From Bradyrhizobium sp. MOS003 (GTDB taxonomy: Bacteria > Pseudomonadota > Alphaproteobacteria > Rhizobiales > Xanthobacteraceae), in contig NZ_PYFW01000003.1 of NCBI RefSeq assembly GCF_003020125.1, forward strand, positions 310,001 through 374,000: DNA of 64,000 nt, read 5' to 3'. The notes beneath the pieces were generated by a model. It saw only the letters and a list, made by a program, of their open reading frames with translations. It was not told where the DNA came from and did no database searches. Shown piece after piece: positions 52,670-61,203 of this stretch; within the stretch, counting starts at the first letter, position 1; each line of letters starts with the position of its first letter. A program made the position numbers and the translations under genes.

Positions 52670-54229
52670 TCAGATGGTCCATTCATCGTTCTGCATGACC
52701 AGCATCGGCGAAGCGAAGGTCGGCGTGGCCGGAAAGCGTGATTTGACGGCGGACACGGCCTGGTGAAATGCGCGCGCCAAGGGCTTTCCGGCTGCGAGCA
52801 AATGATGAAGATGCTCGGTGAAACACGGTGCTTCCTTGTCGTTGACCTCCCATCGAAAGCCGATCACGGCCGGTATGCCGAATTGGGCCAGCCGAAAGAC
52901 CGCTTCGGGAGAACTGCTCTCGCAGGATGACAGCAGCACGAGCTGAACGCCGGCGCCTCTGGCCCATTTTGCAAAGTCGCCGATTGCAAGGGCCGCCGCT
53001 TTGCCGACAGTGCTGGTTGGCAGGATCAAATAGACGGTGCCGTCGTCCGCCTGGACGCTGTGTCCCGCGAAGTGAACGATCTGCAAGGCGGAAGTACCGG
53101 CGGAGCCAGGCGCAAGCGCCTCTGCGACGATTGCATGCCCGTCCGTTCCAGGGAGCAGATCTGCAAGGCAGACTGGGGATCGGCCGCTCCTCGACCGGGC
53201 CTGCTCTACGATCGATAGCTCTTGGTCGAGAGATTTGAGCCGATCGAAAGTCGATCGCGGTTGTCCGTTGACGTTCGGGATGTCGCACAAGCCGTGCGCG
53301 TCAGATTTGATGAAGAGCATCGGGCCATTGAAAGACTGCGCCTGCGATAACGGCGTGGCAGTCAACGTCGCGGACTTGAGGCAAATCCGTCTGGCGACCG
53401 GCGCAAGGGATCGGATATATTCCGCCTTTTTCGAATCGTAGAGGAGCTCGAACGGAACATGTGCGTAGGGATGGGAGACCTCGGTATCCGATTCGAGCAG
53501 GCTGAACCGGAAGTGGATGTTGCCCAGTTCTTTGACGTGCTGCATGCATTCGGCGACCTTGTCGCTCAGCTCGTCATAGGCAAGCTCCTCGGCGAGCTGC
53601 TTTCCTGCCTCCATCAACGTCCCTTTCCAATAATCGGTATAGCGGACCTCGTTCCCGTTGCGCTGCCAGAGCGCCCACTTGCTGAATTTTTCTTCAAGGT
53701 CCTTGAGTCTTGGGCGCATCACCGTCGATCGATGCGTGTCGCTGATCACGCCCTTGCCGTCGACGATGACGCACGAACGCAGGCTGCCGTCGCCTATGTC
53801 GAGCTCGATTCTGGCGAATTCAGGTATCTTGTTCGAGCCACCGGAGGCCGCGGAGAGTGCTCTCTGGATCGCCTGGAGCTTGTCCTCGGAAAGCAGCGCG
53901 GTGTTCTTGAAGCGGCTCACAATACGGGAAAGGTGCTCGGACGGATGTGGAAGCCATACAACTATCGGGATCGTGTCGGGCGTATCTCCGAGCCGTAGGT
54001 CAGTCAGGAGGTCCGTCACCTCCAGCGCAATTTGCTCTTGGGTGCGGCCCAGGCTTGGACTGCAGTCGAGCAGTACGCCGTTAAACGGACCATTTTGTCC
54101 GTTTCGCAGTTCCAAGCCTGCCGAGTGACACGACGCTGTCTCGAAGACCTTCAATCCTCCAGGTGGAAGCTCGTGGCGAAGATATTCCTTCCACACGGGT
54201 GTAGGCGAGACCACCAGCAAATTTGTCAT
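52670..54229 (-). CDS. CHAT-domain protease with receiver-like N-terminus
   Basis: 519 residues. The C-terminal CHAT (caspase HetF-associated with TPRs) peptidase covers about 250-519: PYAHVPFELLYDS precedes it, His390 lies in VHFAGHSVQ and Cys436 in LLSSCESSS, the expected catalytic pair. The C-terminus ends TPTFASPMLVMQNDEW as in the family. Residues 1-125 resemble a degenerate receiver: LLVVSPTPVW, Asp55 in VLLDCSP, IPIVVWLP, then LLSEDK; the first acidic pair is missing. Residues 130-250 are alpha/beta with unknown fold. CHAT proteins are cysteine proteases, some acting in phage defence or cell death. It lies between the sensor gene (25 bp upstream) and the unknown gene (20 bp downstream). 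Confidence 0.85.
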   Translation of the reverse strand: MTNLLVVSPTPVWKEYLRHELPPGGLKVFETASCHSAGLELRNGQNGPFNGVLLDCSPSLGRTQEQIALEVTDLLTDLRLGDTPDTIPIVVWLPHPSEHLSRIVSRFKNTALLSEDKLQAIQRALSAASGGSNKIPEFARIELDIGDGSLRSCVIVDGKGVISDTHRSTVMRPRLKDLEEKFSKWALWQRNGNEVRYTDYWKGTLMEAGKQLAEELAYDELSDKVAECMQHVKELGNIHFRFSLLESDTEVSHPYAHVPFELLYDSKKAEYIRSLAPVARRICLKSATLTATPLSQAQSFNGPMLFIKSDAHGLCDIPNVNGQPRSTFDRLKSLDQELSIVEQARSRSGRSPVCLADLLPGTDGHAIVAEALAPGSAGTSALQIVHFAGHSVQADDGTVYLILPTSTVGKAAALAIGDFAKWARGAGVQLVLLSSCESSSPEAVFRLAQFGIPAVIGFRWEVNDKEAPCFTEHLHHLLAAGKPLARAFHQAVSAVKSRFPATPTFASPMLVMQNDEWTI

Positions 54230-54254
54230 GTGGCACTCCGTTCACTACCAAATA

Positions 54255-56633
54255 CTAACCCGCTGCCGTTCCGGTGACCGATGATTGGGAGGTGAGCTGA
54301 AGTCCGCCGATGTTGAAGCAGGCTGTACCGTCGTCCTGAAACTCCTGATGCAATTTTGCGCCATGCGCTTCAAAGACGGTTTTGACCACTTCCAGTCCAT
54401 GTTCGGCTGCAGCCACTGCTCGCGCCTCGGCATAAGCAATCTTGTCGCTTATCGTGGCGCACTCGGTTTCGGAAGGAGACCCGAGCCGGGCAATCAGATT
54501 GCTCGGAACGCCCATCAGTCGAATGTCAACGTCCGCAAAGTTTGCCGATCGGTACAGCGAGACGCACAGCCGCATCTGTGGCAACTGGAAAGCCAGCAAA
54601 TAGCCCAGCAGTGACCGCAGCGCGAATGATAGACGCGGCGGATCGGCTTTCACGATCAGCGAGCCATCCGGAAGCGTCAGCTCGACCCTCTCTCCATCGG
54701 TCGGCGGAAGGGAGGCCACGAAAACCCTAATTGTCGATACCAGATCGAGGACGGACAGACTTGTAGCTCTTAGAGGCGTCTGGATCACGTCGTAAGCCGA
54801 GCCAATTCGTTCATAGCTGAGATCGGCAGTATCGATACTGCGCATGGCACGATCAATCAGCTTGTGCGCCTCCGATGCTGTCCCTATTTCGGTCAGGGCG
54901 TTGCGGAGCAGCGCGGATGCCAATCGCAGATGGCCGTGAGACTGCGCCGACACGGTGCGTACAGCCGCCTCCATGTAACGAAGCGACCCGATCCATTCCT
55001 TCTCCTCGGCATCTCCAAGCAGCCAGACGCGTCGGTTGAATGCCGTGTCATGGTAGGAACTGCCCGCCAGGGCGCGGCGCTCGATCCCGTCGGCACCCTT
55101 CAATCGCAGATGCGCGCCGGCGCGAGAGGCATGGCCGTCGCGTATGATGGCGCGGGTTATTTCATCGGCGCTGAATGTTTCGAGATTCGTGAAAGCTTTG
55201 TGAGCATTCAGATCGAAGTCCATCGGCAGCCCGAGCAGCCGTCTGGCGGCGGCGTTCGCGCGCTCGATGCGGGTCTCCTCGCCGAGCACGACGACGCCCT
55301 GATCTACGAGGTTCAACAGGGCGTTGCCCAACCTTGCCTCGAACCAGAGATGAACCGACCTGTCCACCTGGGCCACGATTGATTTGAGGACGATCTGTTC
55401 GGGCGGCGGAAATGCGTCGAATTGAGACGATTCAAGATCCAGTATCCACTCGATGTTTGCTTCCGCCTTGCGGCCCATGCGGATAGGCAGGCACATCGCT
55501 GATGCCTGCGATGGATTGGTCGTCTTGTAATTGTAGGGGGGCGGATCGGTGCGGACGTTGGGGGCATACAGTGCGCGGTTCTGTTCCAGAACCTGTCCGA
55601 GCATGCCTTCGTCCAGCCCCTGATGATAGTCCTGATCGATCGTGAGCTTCTTGTTTGGGTTATACTGCGCGGCGACTTCGAACAGGCCGCGTGCGCGGTT
55701 GACCCTAAACAGCGCAACATATTCCAGACGATAGTCGCGTCCAAGTTTGGACACCGCACTCTCTGCCAACTCGGCCGGGTCTGCGCTGGGTGTGAACAGA
55801 TCGGCGATCTCCTGGATCATGTTGGCGGTCTGTCGTTCGAACGCTTCACCCACGCGGCGCAGGACGAACTCGACCCGGAGCGCATCAAGCTGCTGTTGGT
55901 CGCGCTCGCTGAAAGCCTCATATTGGCCCTTCGCGCGGCGTCCGAGCGTCAACGCCGACGTGACCCGACCGCCGTCGATGCGTGGGGCAACGAGAAAGCT
56001 CGTGATGCCTCGTCGTTCATATTCCTCTGCGACCCTATGCGATTTCAACGCCTGGGCCTCAGGACGTTGTGCGCGGAAACGCTCGATGTCGGGAATGTAT
56101 CGTTCGTTACCCTCGATCCAGGCAACCAACTCGGCGGGGATCGTCATCCATCGTGCAGGCCAGAAAAACTCGTCGTCGCCATCGAGCGAGAAGCGCGACT
56201 GAACGTACGTCTGGTCGTTGGCACCTTCGGAAGCGCGATAATATTCGCTGTATGTGCAGACATCGAACTGAATGTCCTTGCGCAGCGCCTCCACCATCCT
56301 GCGCAAGATCAATTCCGGCTTCGTTTCCGAGATGCATGACTCCAGCACGTCCGCAGAAAACCGCGGAACATGGGCCTCGACCCGGCTCAACTGCATGGCA
56401 AGAATGGCGACGCGGTCCAGGATTTGTGCGGTCCGACCCGGATCATTCGCAGTTGGAGAATTTTTGACCAGATCGAGCGCACGCGCGAGATCACGCCAGT
56501 CCAGCCGCGAGTTGCTCAGGATGGTTGCAAGTGATCGGGCGAGCTTGGGCCACTCGTTTGCGTTCGAAGTGGCCCGGAGCAGCGTCGAGACAATCTCGTC
56601 CGGAATGGTCTCGTTGAAGTTCGGTGGCGCCAT
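54255..56633 (-). CDS. GAF-GAF-PAS sensor with degenerate histidine-kinase module
   Basis: 792 residues. After a helical N-terminal part of about 100 residues there are two GAF domains (about 110-270 and 290-445), a PAS-like segment (about 455-570, with LLNLVDQGVVVLGEETRIERANAAARRLLGL), and a C-terminal module about 580-790. The module has a helix pair with SAQSHGHLRLASALLRNAL in the position of the phosphoacceptor helix, and an ATPase-like end with GLEVVKTVFEAHGAKL. The N-box asparagine and DxGxG are not found, so ATP use is doubtful. It may sense a small molecule or nucleotide and pass the signal to the adjacent receiver-like CHAT protein. The ATG follows TTGAGAGGCC. Confidence 0.8.
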   Translation of the reverse strand: MAPPNFNETIPDEIVSTLLRATSNANEWPKLARSLATILSNSRLDWRDLARALDLVKNSPTANDPGRTAQILDRVAILAMQLSRVEAHVPRFSADVLESCISETKPELILRRMVEALRKDIQFDVCTYSEYYRASEGANDQTYVQSRFSLDGDDEFFWPARWMTIPAELVAWIEGNERYIPDIERFRAQRPEAQALKSHRVAEEYERRGITSFLVAPRIDGGRVTSALTLGRRAKGQYEAFSERDQQQLDALRVEFVLRRVGEAFERQTANMIQEIADLFTPSADPAELAESAVSKLGRDYRLEYVALFRVNRARGLFEVAAQYNPNKKLTIDQDYHQGLDEGMLGQVLEQNRALYAPNVRTDPPPYNYKTTNPSQASAMCLPIRMGRKAEANIEWILDLESSQFDAFPPPEQIVLKSIVAQVDRSVHLWFEARLGNALLNLVDQGVVVLGEETRIERANAAARRLLGLPMDFDLNAHKAFTNLETFSADEITRAIIRDGHASRAGAHLRLKGADGIERRALAGSSYHDTAFNRRVWLLGDAEEKEWIGSLRYMEAAVRTVSAQSHGHLRLASALLRNALTEIGTASEAHKLIDRAMRSIDTADLSYERIGSAYDVIQTPLRATSLSVLDLVSTIRVFVASLPPTDGERVELTLPDGSLIVKADPPRLSFALRSLLGYLLAFQLPQMRLCVSLYRSANFADVDIRLMGVPSNLIARLGSPSETECATISDKIAYAEARAVAAAEHGLEVVKTVFEAHGAKLHQEFQDDGTACFNIGGLQLTSQSSVTGTAAG

Positions 56634-57073
56634 GTTAGGCCTCTCAAAAAAGAGCCGGGCTAACCAATCGTCGGGGAGGCGGGCACGCGCGTTGCAGCGT
56701 ATTCATACCGCAAAGGTTGATGTCGGGCTGTGAAGCAATTCACAATGGCATAGCAGTTCTGCAAACTTCAGCTGCTTGCACGGGAGCAATTCGTCGATTC
56801 AACGCGGATAGATGGTAATGCTCGAATTGGGGCCGGGTGTGATAGGGCCCGCCATCGTGACGGGCTTCCTTCTAAGTCATTGATTTAGCTAGCCCGGCTT
56901 ACTGTGCATGGGGTTGTTTTCGCGTTTTTTGGTTCGCATCCGCGCGGTGTGCCGGGCTCTTGCCTCAAACATCGGCGTGAATTGCGGCTGCCGAACGCGT
57001 AAGCCTTTCGAAGTTGGCCGTTGTAGAGGTCGCTGCGGAGGTTACCCTCGGCCGACGCACCCCGGAGAGGCCC
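56634..57073. other. About 440 bp intergenic region upstream of eutB
   Basis: Holds the promoter region of the sensor gene (minus strand) and, at its right end, the right copy of the 21-bp repeat and the eutB ribosome binding site. No gene is supported. A T-rich stretch (GTTGTTTTCGCGTTTTTTGG around 56907-56930) is noted. I found no CRISPR repeats and no cobalamin riboswitch. Confidence 0.5.
57049..57069. repeat. 21-bp direct repeat, right copy (contains the eutB ribosome binding site)
   Basis: Identical to 51340-51360. Its 3' end, CCCCGGAGAG, supplies the GGAGAG site four bases before the TTG start of eutB. Confidence 0.85.
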
Positions 57074-58456
57074 TTGGTCTACCGCCACACCATCGACGCC
57101 ACGACCTACACCTTCCCGGACCTGCGGGATCTCCTCGCCAAGGCGACGCCGCCGCGCTCGGGCGACCGGCTGGCCGGGATCGCCGCCGACACCGCCGAGC
57201 AGATGATTGCGGCGCGGATGGCGCTGGCCGACGTTCCGCTCGGCCAGTTCCTGCAGGAAGCCGTAATCCCCTATGAGGCCGACGAGGTCACCCGCCTCGT
57301 CATCGACAGCCATGACGCCAGGGCCTTCGCGCCGGTGGCATCCCTGACGGTCGGGGGCTTCCGCGACTGGCTGCTCTCGGATGCCGCCACGCCGGAGGTC
57401 CTGCGCAAGCTGGCGGGCGGCATCACCCCGGAGATGGCGGCCGCGGTGTCGAAGCTGATGCGCAACCAGGATCTGATCCTGGCGGCGCGGAAATGCGAGG
57501 TCGTCACGGCCTTCCGCGACACCATCGGCCTGAAGGGGCGGATGAGCACGCGGCTGCAGCCCAACCATCCGTTCGATGATGCCAGGGGCATCACCGCCTC
57601 GATCCTCGATGGCATCCTGCTGGGCGCCGGAGATGCCTGCATCGGCATCAACCCGGCCAGTGACGATCCGGCCGTCATCGCGCAATTGTTGCGGCTGCTC
57701 GACGAGATCATCACGCGGCTGAAGATCCCGACGCAAGGCTGCGTGCTGACCCATGTTACGACGACGCTGTCGCTGATCGGGCAGGGCGTACCGGTCGATC
57801 TGGTCTTCCAGTCGGTCGCCGGCACCGAGGCCGCCAACCGCAGTTTCGGCGTCGACCTGGCGCTCCTGAAGGAGGCGCGGGAGGCCGGGCTGTCGCAGCG
57901 GCGCGGCACCGTCGGGCAGAACGTGATGTATTTCGAGACCGGCCAGGGCTCGGCGCTGTCGGCGGGCGCCCATCACGGCGTCGACCAGCAGACCTGCGAG
58001 GCACGCGCCTATGCGGTCGCCCGCGCCTTTGCCCCGCTGCTGGTCAACAGCGTGGTCGGCTTCATTGGCCCGGAATATCTCTATGACGGCAAGGAAATCA
58101 TCCGCGCCGGGCTGGAGGACCATTTCTGCGGCAAATTGCTCGGCCTGCCGCTCGGAATCGACATCTGCTACACCAACCACGCCGAGGCGGACCAGGACGA
58201 CATGGACAATCTGCTGACGCTGCTCGCCGCCGCCGGCGTCACCTTCATCATGGGCGTCCCCGGCGCCGACGATGTCATGCTGAACTACCAGTCGACGTCC
58301 TTTCACGACGCGCTCTATGTCCGAGACGTCTTCGGTCTGCGCCGTGCGCCGGAATTCGACGACTGGCTGGTGCGGTCGGGCATCACGGGCGCCGATCTGC
58401 GTCTTGCCGGCGATGCAGGCCTGCTGCCCGATTTTGCCGCGCGGCTGATCGCCTGA
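57074..58456 (+). CDS. eutB: Ethanolamine ammonia-lyase large subunit
   Basis: 460 residues from the TTG at 57074. This start was chosen because GGAGAGG stands a few bases upstream, and because it gives the same N-terminal length as E. coli EutB; in-frame starts further upstream would add residues. The sequence matches EutB throughout: LRSGDRLAGIAA-like (PPRSGDRLAGIAADTAEQ) near residue 27, STRLQPNHPFDD near 164, TQGCVLTHVTT near 215, YFETGQGSALSAGAHHGVDQQT near 282 and GPEYLYDGKEIIRAGLEDHF near 340. With EutC it forms the adenosylcobalamin-dependent enzyme cleaving ethanolamine to acetaldehyde and ammonia. No other eut gene (microcompartment) is near. It is followed by hpnP. Confidence 0.95.
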   Translation: MVYRHTIDATTYTFPDLRDLLAKATPPRSGDRLAGIAADTAEQMIAARMALADVPLGQFLQEAVIPYEADEVTRLVIDSHDARAFAPVASLTVGGFRDWLLSDAATPEVLRKLAGGITPEMAAAVSKLMRNQDLILAARKCEVVTAFRDTIGLKGRMSTRLQPNHPFDDARGITASILDGILLGAGDACIGINPASDDPAVIAQLLRLLDEIITRLKIPTQGCVLTHVTTTLSLIGQGVPVDLVFQSVAGTEAANRSFGVDLALLKEAREAGLSQRRGTVGQNVMYFETGQGSALSAGAHHGVDQQTCEARAYAVARAFAPLLVNSVVGFIGPEYLYDGKEIIRAGLEDHFCGKLLGLPLGIDICYTNHAEADQDDMDNLLTLLAAAGVTFIMGVPGADDVMLNYQSTSFHDALYVRDVFGLRRAPEFDDWLVRSGITGADLRLAGDAGLLPDFAARLIA

Positions 58457-58601
58457 GTCGCAAAATTCTGCTTCAGGAAACTATCTGCGCTTCCCGGAAT
58501 TATGGTCACGCCACAATATTGAGAAATTCCAGCGACAGCATTACGCTATGCGTCTGGCTGGCAATTTCCGCAACCAGATCGAGTGTGGCGGGGGAGCTTT
58601 G

Positions 58602-60188
58602 ATGCGAGCTGAAAGTAACGGAACGTCCCGGCGGATTCTCTGTGTGTTTCCGCGCTACACCTCGTCGTTCGGTACGTTCGAGCATTCCTATCCCCTGACC
58701 GATGGCGTCCGTGCCTTCATGCCGCCGCAGGGGCTTTTGCTGCTCGCGGCCTATCTGCCGCAGGAATGGCAGGTCAAATTCGTCGACGAGAACCTGCGTC
58801 GTGCGACCAGGGAAGAGTTCGAATGGGCGGAAGCCGTCTTCGTCAGCGGCATGCACATCCAGCGCCAGCAGATGAACGACATCTGCCGCCGCGCGCATGA
58901 ATTCGATCTGCCGGTCGCGCTCGGCGGTCCGTCCGTCAGCGCCTGTCCCGATTATTATCCGTCTTTCGACTATCTCCATGTCGGTGAACTCGGCGATGCC
59001 ACCAATCAGCTGATCGAGATCCTGTCGCGCGACACCTCGCGTCCCGAGGCCCAGGTGGTGCTGACCACCAAGGATCGCGTGCCGATGACGGATTTTCCGA
59101 TCCCGGCCTACGAGCTCGCCGACGTGAAGAAATATTTTCTCGGCAGCATCCAGTATTCCAGCGGCTGTCCCTATCAGTGCGAGTTCTGCGACATTCCCGG
59201 CCTCTATGGCCGCAACCCGCGCATCAAGTCGCCGGAGCAGATCATCGCCGAACTCGACCGCCTGCGCGAATGCGGCATGACCGACACGGTCTATTTCGTC
59301 GACGACAATTTCATCGGCAACCGCAAGGCGGCGCTGGATCTGCTGCCGCATCTGATCGAATGGCAGAAGCGGACCGGCTACGTGGTGCGGCTTGCCTGCG
59401 AGGCGACGCTCAACATCGCCAAGCGGCCCGAGATCCTCGAGAAGATGCGCGAGGCCTATTTCGTCACCATCTTCTGTGGCATCGAGACGCCGGATCCCGA
59501 CGCGTTGAAGGCGATGCAGAAGGACCACAACATGATGGTCCCGATCCTGGAGGGCGTGCGCACCATCAATTCCTACGGCATGGAAGTCGTGTCCGGCATC
59601 ATCATGGGGCTCGACACCGACAAGCCGAATACGGCGGAGGCGCTGCTCGGCTTCGTCGAGGAATCCCGGATTCCGCTGCTCACGATCAACCTGCTCCAGG
59701 CGCTGCCGAAGACGCCGCTATGGGACCGGCTGGAGCGCGAGGGGCGCCTCGTTCACGACGACGGCCGCGATTCCAACGTCGATTTCCTGTTGCCCTACGA
59801 CGAGGTCGTCGCGTCCTGGAAGCATGCGATGGCGGTTGCCTATGCGCCCGAGAAGGTTTATGCGCGCTACCAGCATCAGTGCGACAATGTCTACGTGCGA
59901 CGTCTCAAGATGCCGGTGCCGGATGAAATGAAGACCTGGCCCAACATCAGGCGTGGCCTCGTCATGCTGCGCAACATCTTCTGGAAGGTCGGCGTGCTCG
60001 GCGACTACAAGCGCGTGTTCTGGAAGTTCGCATTGGGGCGCATCAAGCGCGGCGACATCGAAGGCCTGATCGGATGCACCCTGATCGCGCACCACCTCAT
60101 CACCTTCGCGCGCGCGGCCTCCAGCGGCAAGCAGAACGCCTCGAACTACTCGATCCGGCTGCGCGAGGCTGCTGTTCCCGCCGAATGA
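58602..60188 (+). CDS. hpnP: B12-binding radical SAM methylase, hopanoid C-2 methylase type
   Basis: 528 residues from the ATG at 58602, preceded by GGGGGAG. The N-terminal cobalamin-binding domain (about 1-150) has GLLLLAAYLPQEW and ALGGPSVSA; the radical SAM cluster motif is CPYQCEFC (Cys189, Cys193, Cys196), followed by YGRNPRIKSPEQI, and VYFVDDNFIGNRKAA near 245. Length and layout match HpnP, which methylates C-2 of hopanoids (known in Rhodopseudomonas palustris). The gene lies between eutB and eutC, and the same arrangement is remembered from Bradyrhizobium diazoefficiens (recollection, unverified). Other B12 radical SAM enzymes remain possible. Confidence 0.85.
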   Translation: MRAESNGTSRRILCVFPRYTSSFGTFEHSYPLTDGVRAFMPPQGLLLLAAYLPQEWQVKFVDENLRRATREEFEWAEAVFVSGMHIQRQQMNDICRRAHEFDLPVALGGPSVSACPDYYPSFDYLHVGELGDATNQLIEILSRDTSRPEAQVVLTTKDRVPMTDFPIPAYELADVKKYFLGSIQYSSGCPYQCEFCDIPGLYGRNPRIKSPEQIIAELDRLRECGMTDTVYFVDDNFIGNRKAALDLLPHLIEWQKRTGYVVRLACEATLNIAKRPEILEKMREAYFVTIFCGIETPDPDALKAMQKDHNMMVPILEGVRTINSYGMEVVSGIIMGLDTDKPNTAEALLGFVEESRIPLLTINLLQALPKTPLWDRLEREGRLVHDDGRDSNVDFLLPYDEVVASWKHAMAVAYAPEKVYARYQHQCDNVYVRRLKMPVPDEMKTWPNIRRGLVMLRNIFWKVGVLGDYKRVFWKFALGRIKRGDIEGLIGCTLIAHHLITFARAASSGKQNASNYSIRLREAAVPAE

Positions 60189-60194
60189 CAAGAC

Positions 60195-60980
60195 ATGTCT
60201 GATCCGGGCCTGCCGCGCCGCCCGACCTTCGATCTGCGGGCGTTCACGCCCGCGCGGGTCGCGCTTGGGCGGAGTGGCCCGAGCGTGCCCACCAAGGCGC
60301 TGCTCGATTTCACGCTCGATCATGCCCGCGCCCGCGATGCCGTGCATGCCGCCTTCGATGCGCCGCATCTCGCCGCCGATCTCGGCGCGCTGGGACTTGC
60401 CGTCAGCGAGGTGAGGAGTCGGGCGGTCGACCGCAAGAACTATCTGCGGCGGCCCGATCTGGGACGGCGGCTCGACCCCGGCTCGGCCGAGGTTTTGGCG
60501 CGAGCAGCCTCGGCACCGTGCCGGCTTGCGCTCGTGATCGGCGACGGCCTGTCCGCGGCGGCAGTCCACGCCCATGCGGCGGCCCTGGTGGGGCGCCTGC
60601 TGCCGCTGCTCGCGGAGGGCGACGACGTCGCGATCGGCCATGCCGTCGTCGCCTCAGGCGCGCGCGTCGCGCTCGGCGACGAGATCGGCGCCCTTCTCGG
60701 CGCGCGCATGGCCCTGATGCTGATCGGCGAACGGCCGGGCCTGTCCGCGCCCGACAGCCTCGGCGCCTATCTGACCTTCGCGCCGAAGCCCGGCCGCAGC
60801 GACGCCGAGCGCAATTGCGTGTCGAACATCCACCGCGCCGGGTTGAGCTACAAAGAGGCCGCCTTCAAGATCGCCTGGCTGGTTCGCGAGGGGCTGGCGC
60901 GGCAGGTCAGCGGCGTGGCGCTGAAGGACGAGAGCGCGGACCGCGCGCCGCGTCGAATTGGCACGGCGTTGCCCGAATGA
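60195..60980 (+). CDS. eutC: Ethanolamine ammonia-lyase small subunit
   Basis: 261 residues, six bases after the hpnP stop. EutC features are readable: [33 protein letters not shown] near 15-47, [17 protein letters not shown] near 74, [16 protein letters not shown] near 113, [46 protein letters not shown] near 152-195, and the C-terminal [17 protein letters not shown]. It completes the cobalamin-binding lyase with EutB. The separation of eutB and eutC by hpnP is unusual relative to the usual adjacent pair. Confidence 0.95.
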   Translation: MSDPGLPRRPTFDLRAFTPARVALGRSGPSVPTKALLDFTLDHARARDAVHAAFDAPHLAADLGALGLAVSEVRSRAVDRKNYLRRPDLGRRLDPGSAEVLARAASAPCRLALVIGDGLSAAAVHAHAAALVGRLLPLLAEGDDVAIGHAVVASGARVALGDEIGALLGARMALMLIGERPGLSAPDSLGAYLTFAPKPGRSDAERNCVSNIHRAGLSYKEAAFKIAWLVREGLARQVSGVALKDESADRAPRRIGTALPE

Positions 60981-61203
60981 CCGGCTCCGCCGGCCCAGAT
61001 CGCCACTTCTTGATCGATTTGGCCACACTTCGCCTGCTTGCGAAAAGACCGGTTCACCTGCTAAACCGCTGCCGGCGATTTCCCGCGCATTTTCAAAGGG
61101 CAAGCCTCACATTGGCAAGCCTCCCGTTGGTATGGCGTTTTCAAGCCGTTCGCGGCGCGCGCAATAAGCTCTCAGACCGAGCCGATTAGGAACTGGATAA
61201 GGC

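Larger units (their letters stand above)
51340..57069 (-). mobile_element. Candidate inserted island carrying the sensor-CHAT cassette (no integrase seen)
   Basis: The 21-bp direct repeats at both ends enclose about 5.7 kb. Inside are three genes of lower GC than the flanks: one 60-base line at 54301 counted by hand is 53% GC, against 75% at 33001. The right copy holds the ribosome binding site of eutB, so the insertion appears to have split that gene from its original leader. No transposase, integrase or terminal inverted repeats are present, so the mechanism is unknown. Illegitimate recombination between two short repeats is an alternative. Confidence 0.5.

Noticed and set aside
54255..56633. 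An active histidine kinase
   Set aside because: N-box Asn and DxGxG were not found, so I call the module degenerate.
56880..57013. An upstream frame leading into eutB from 56908
   Set aside because: Out of frame with the EutB motifs; the TTG at 57074 with GGAGAGG is the better start.
51052..57073. Cobalamin riboswitch before the B12-dependent genes eutB and hpnP
   Set aside because: I looked for the conserved B12-box pattern and saw none on the plus strand.
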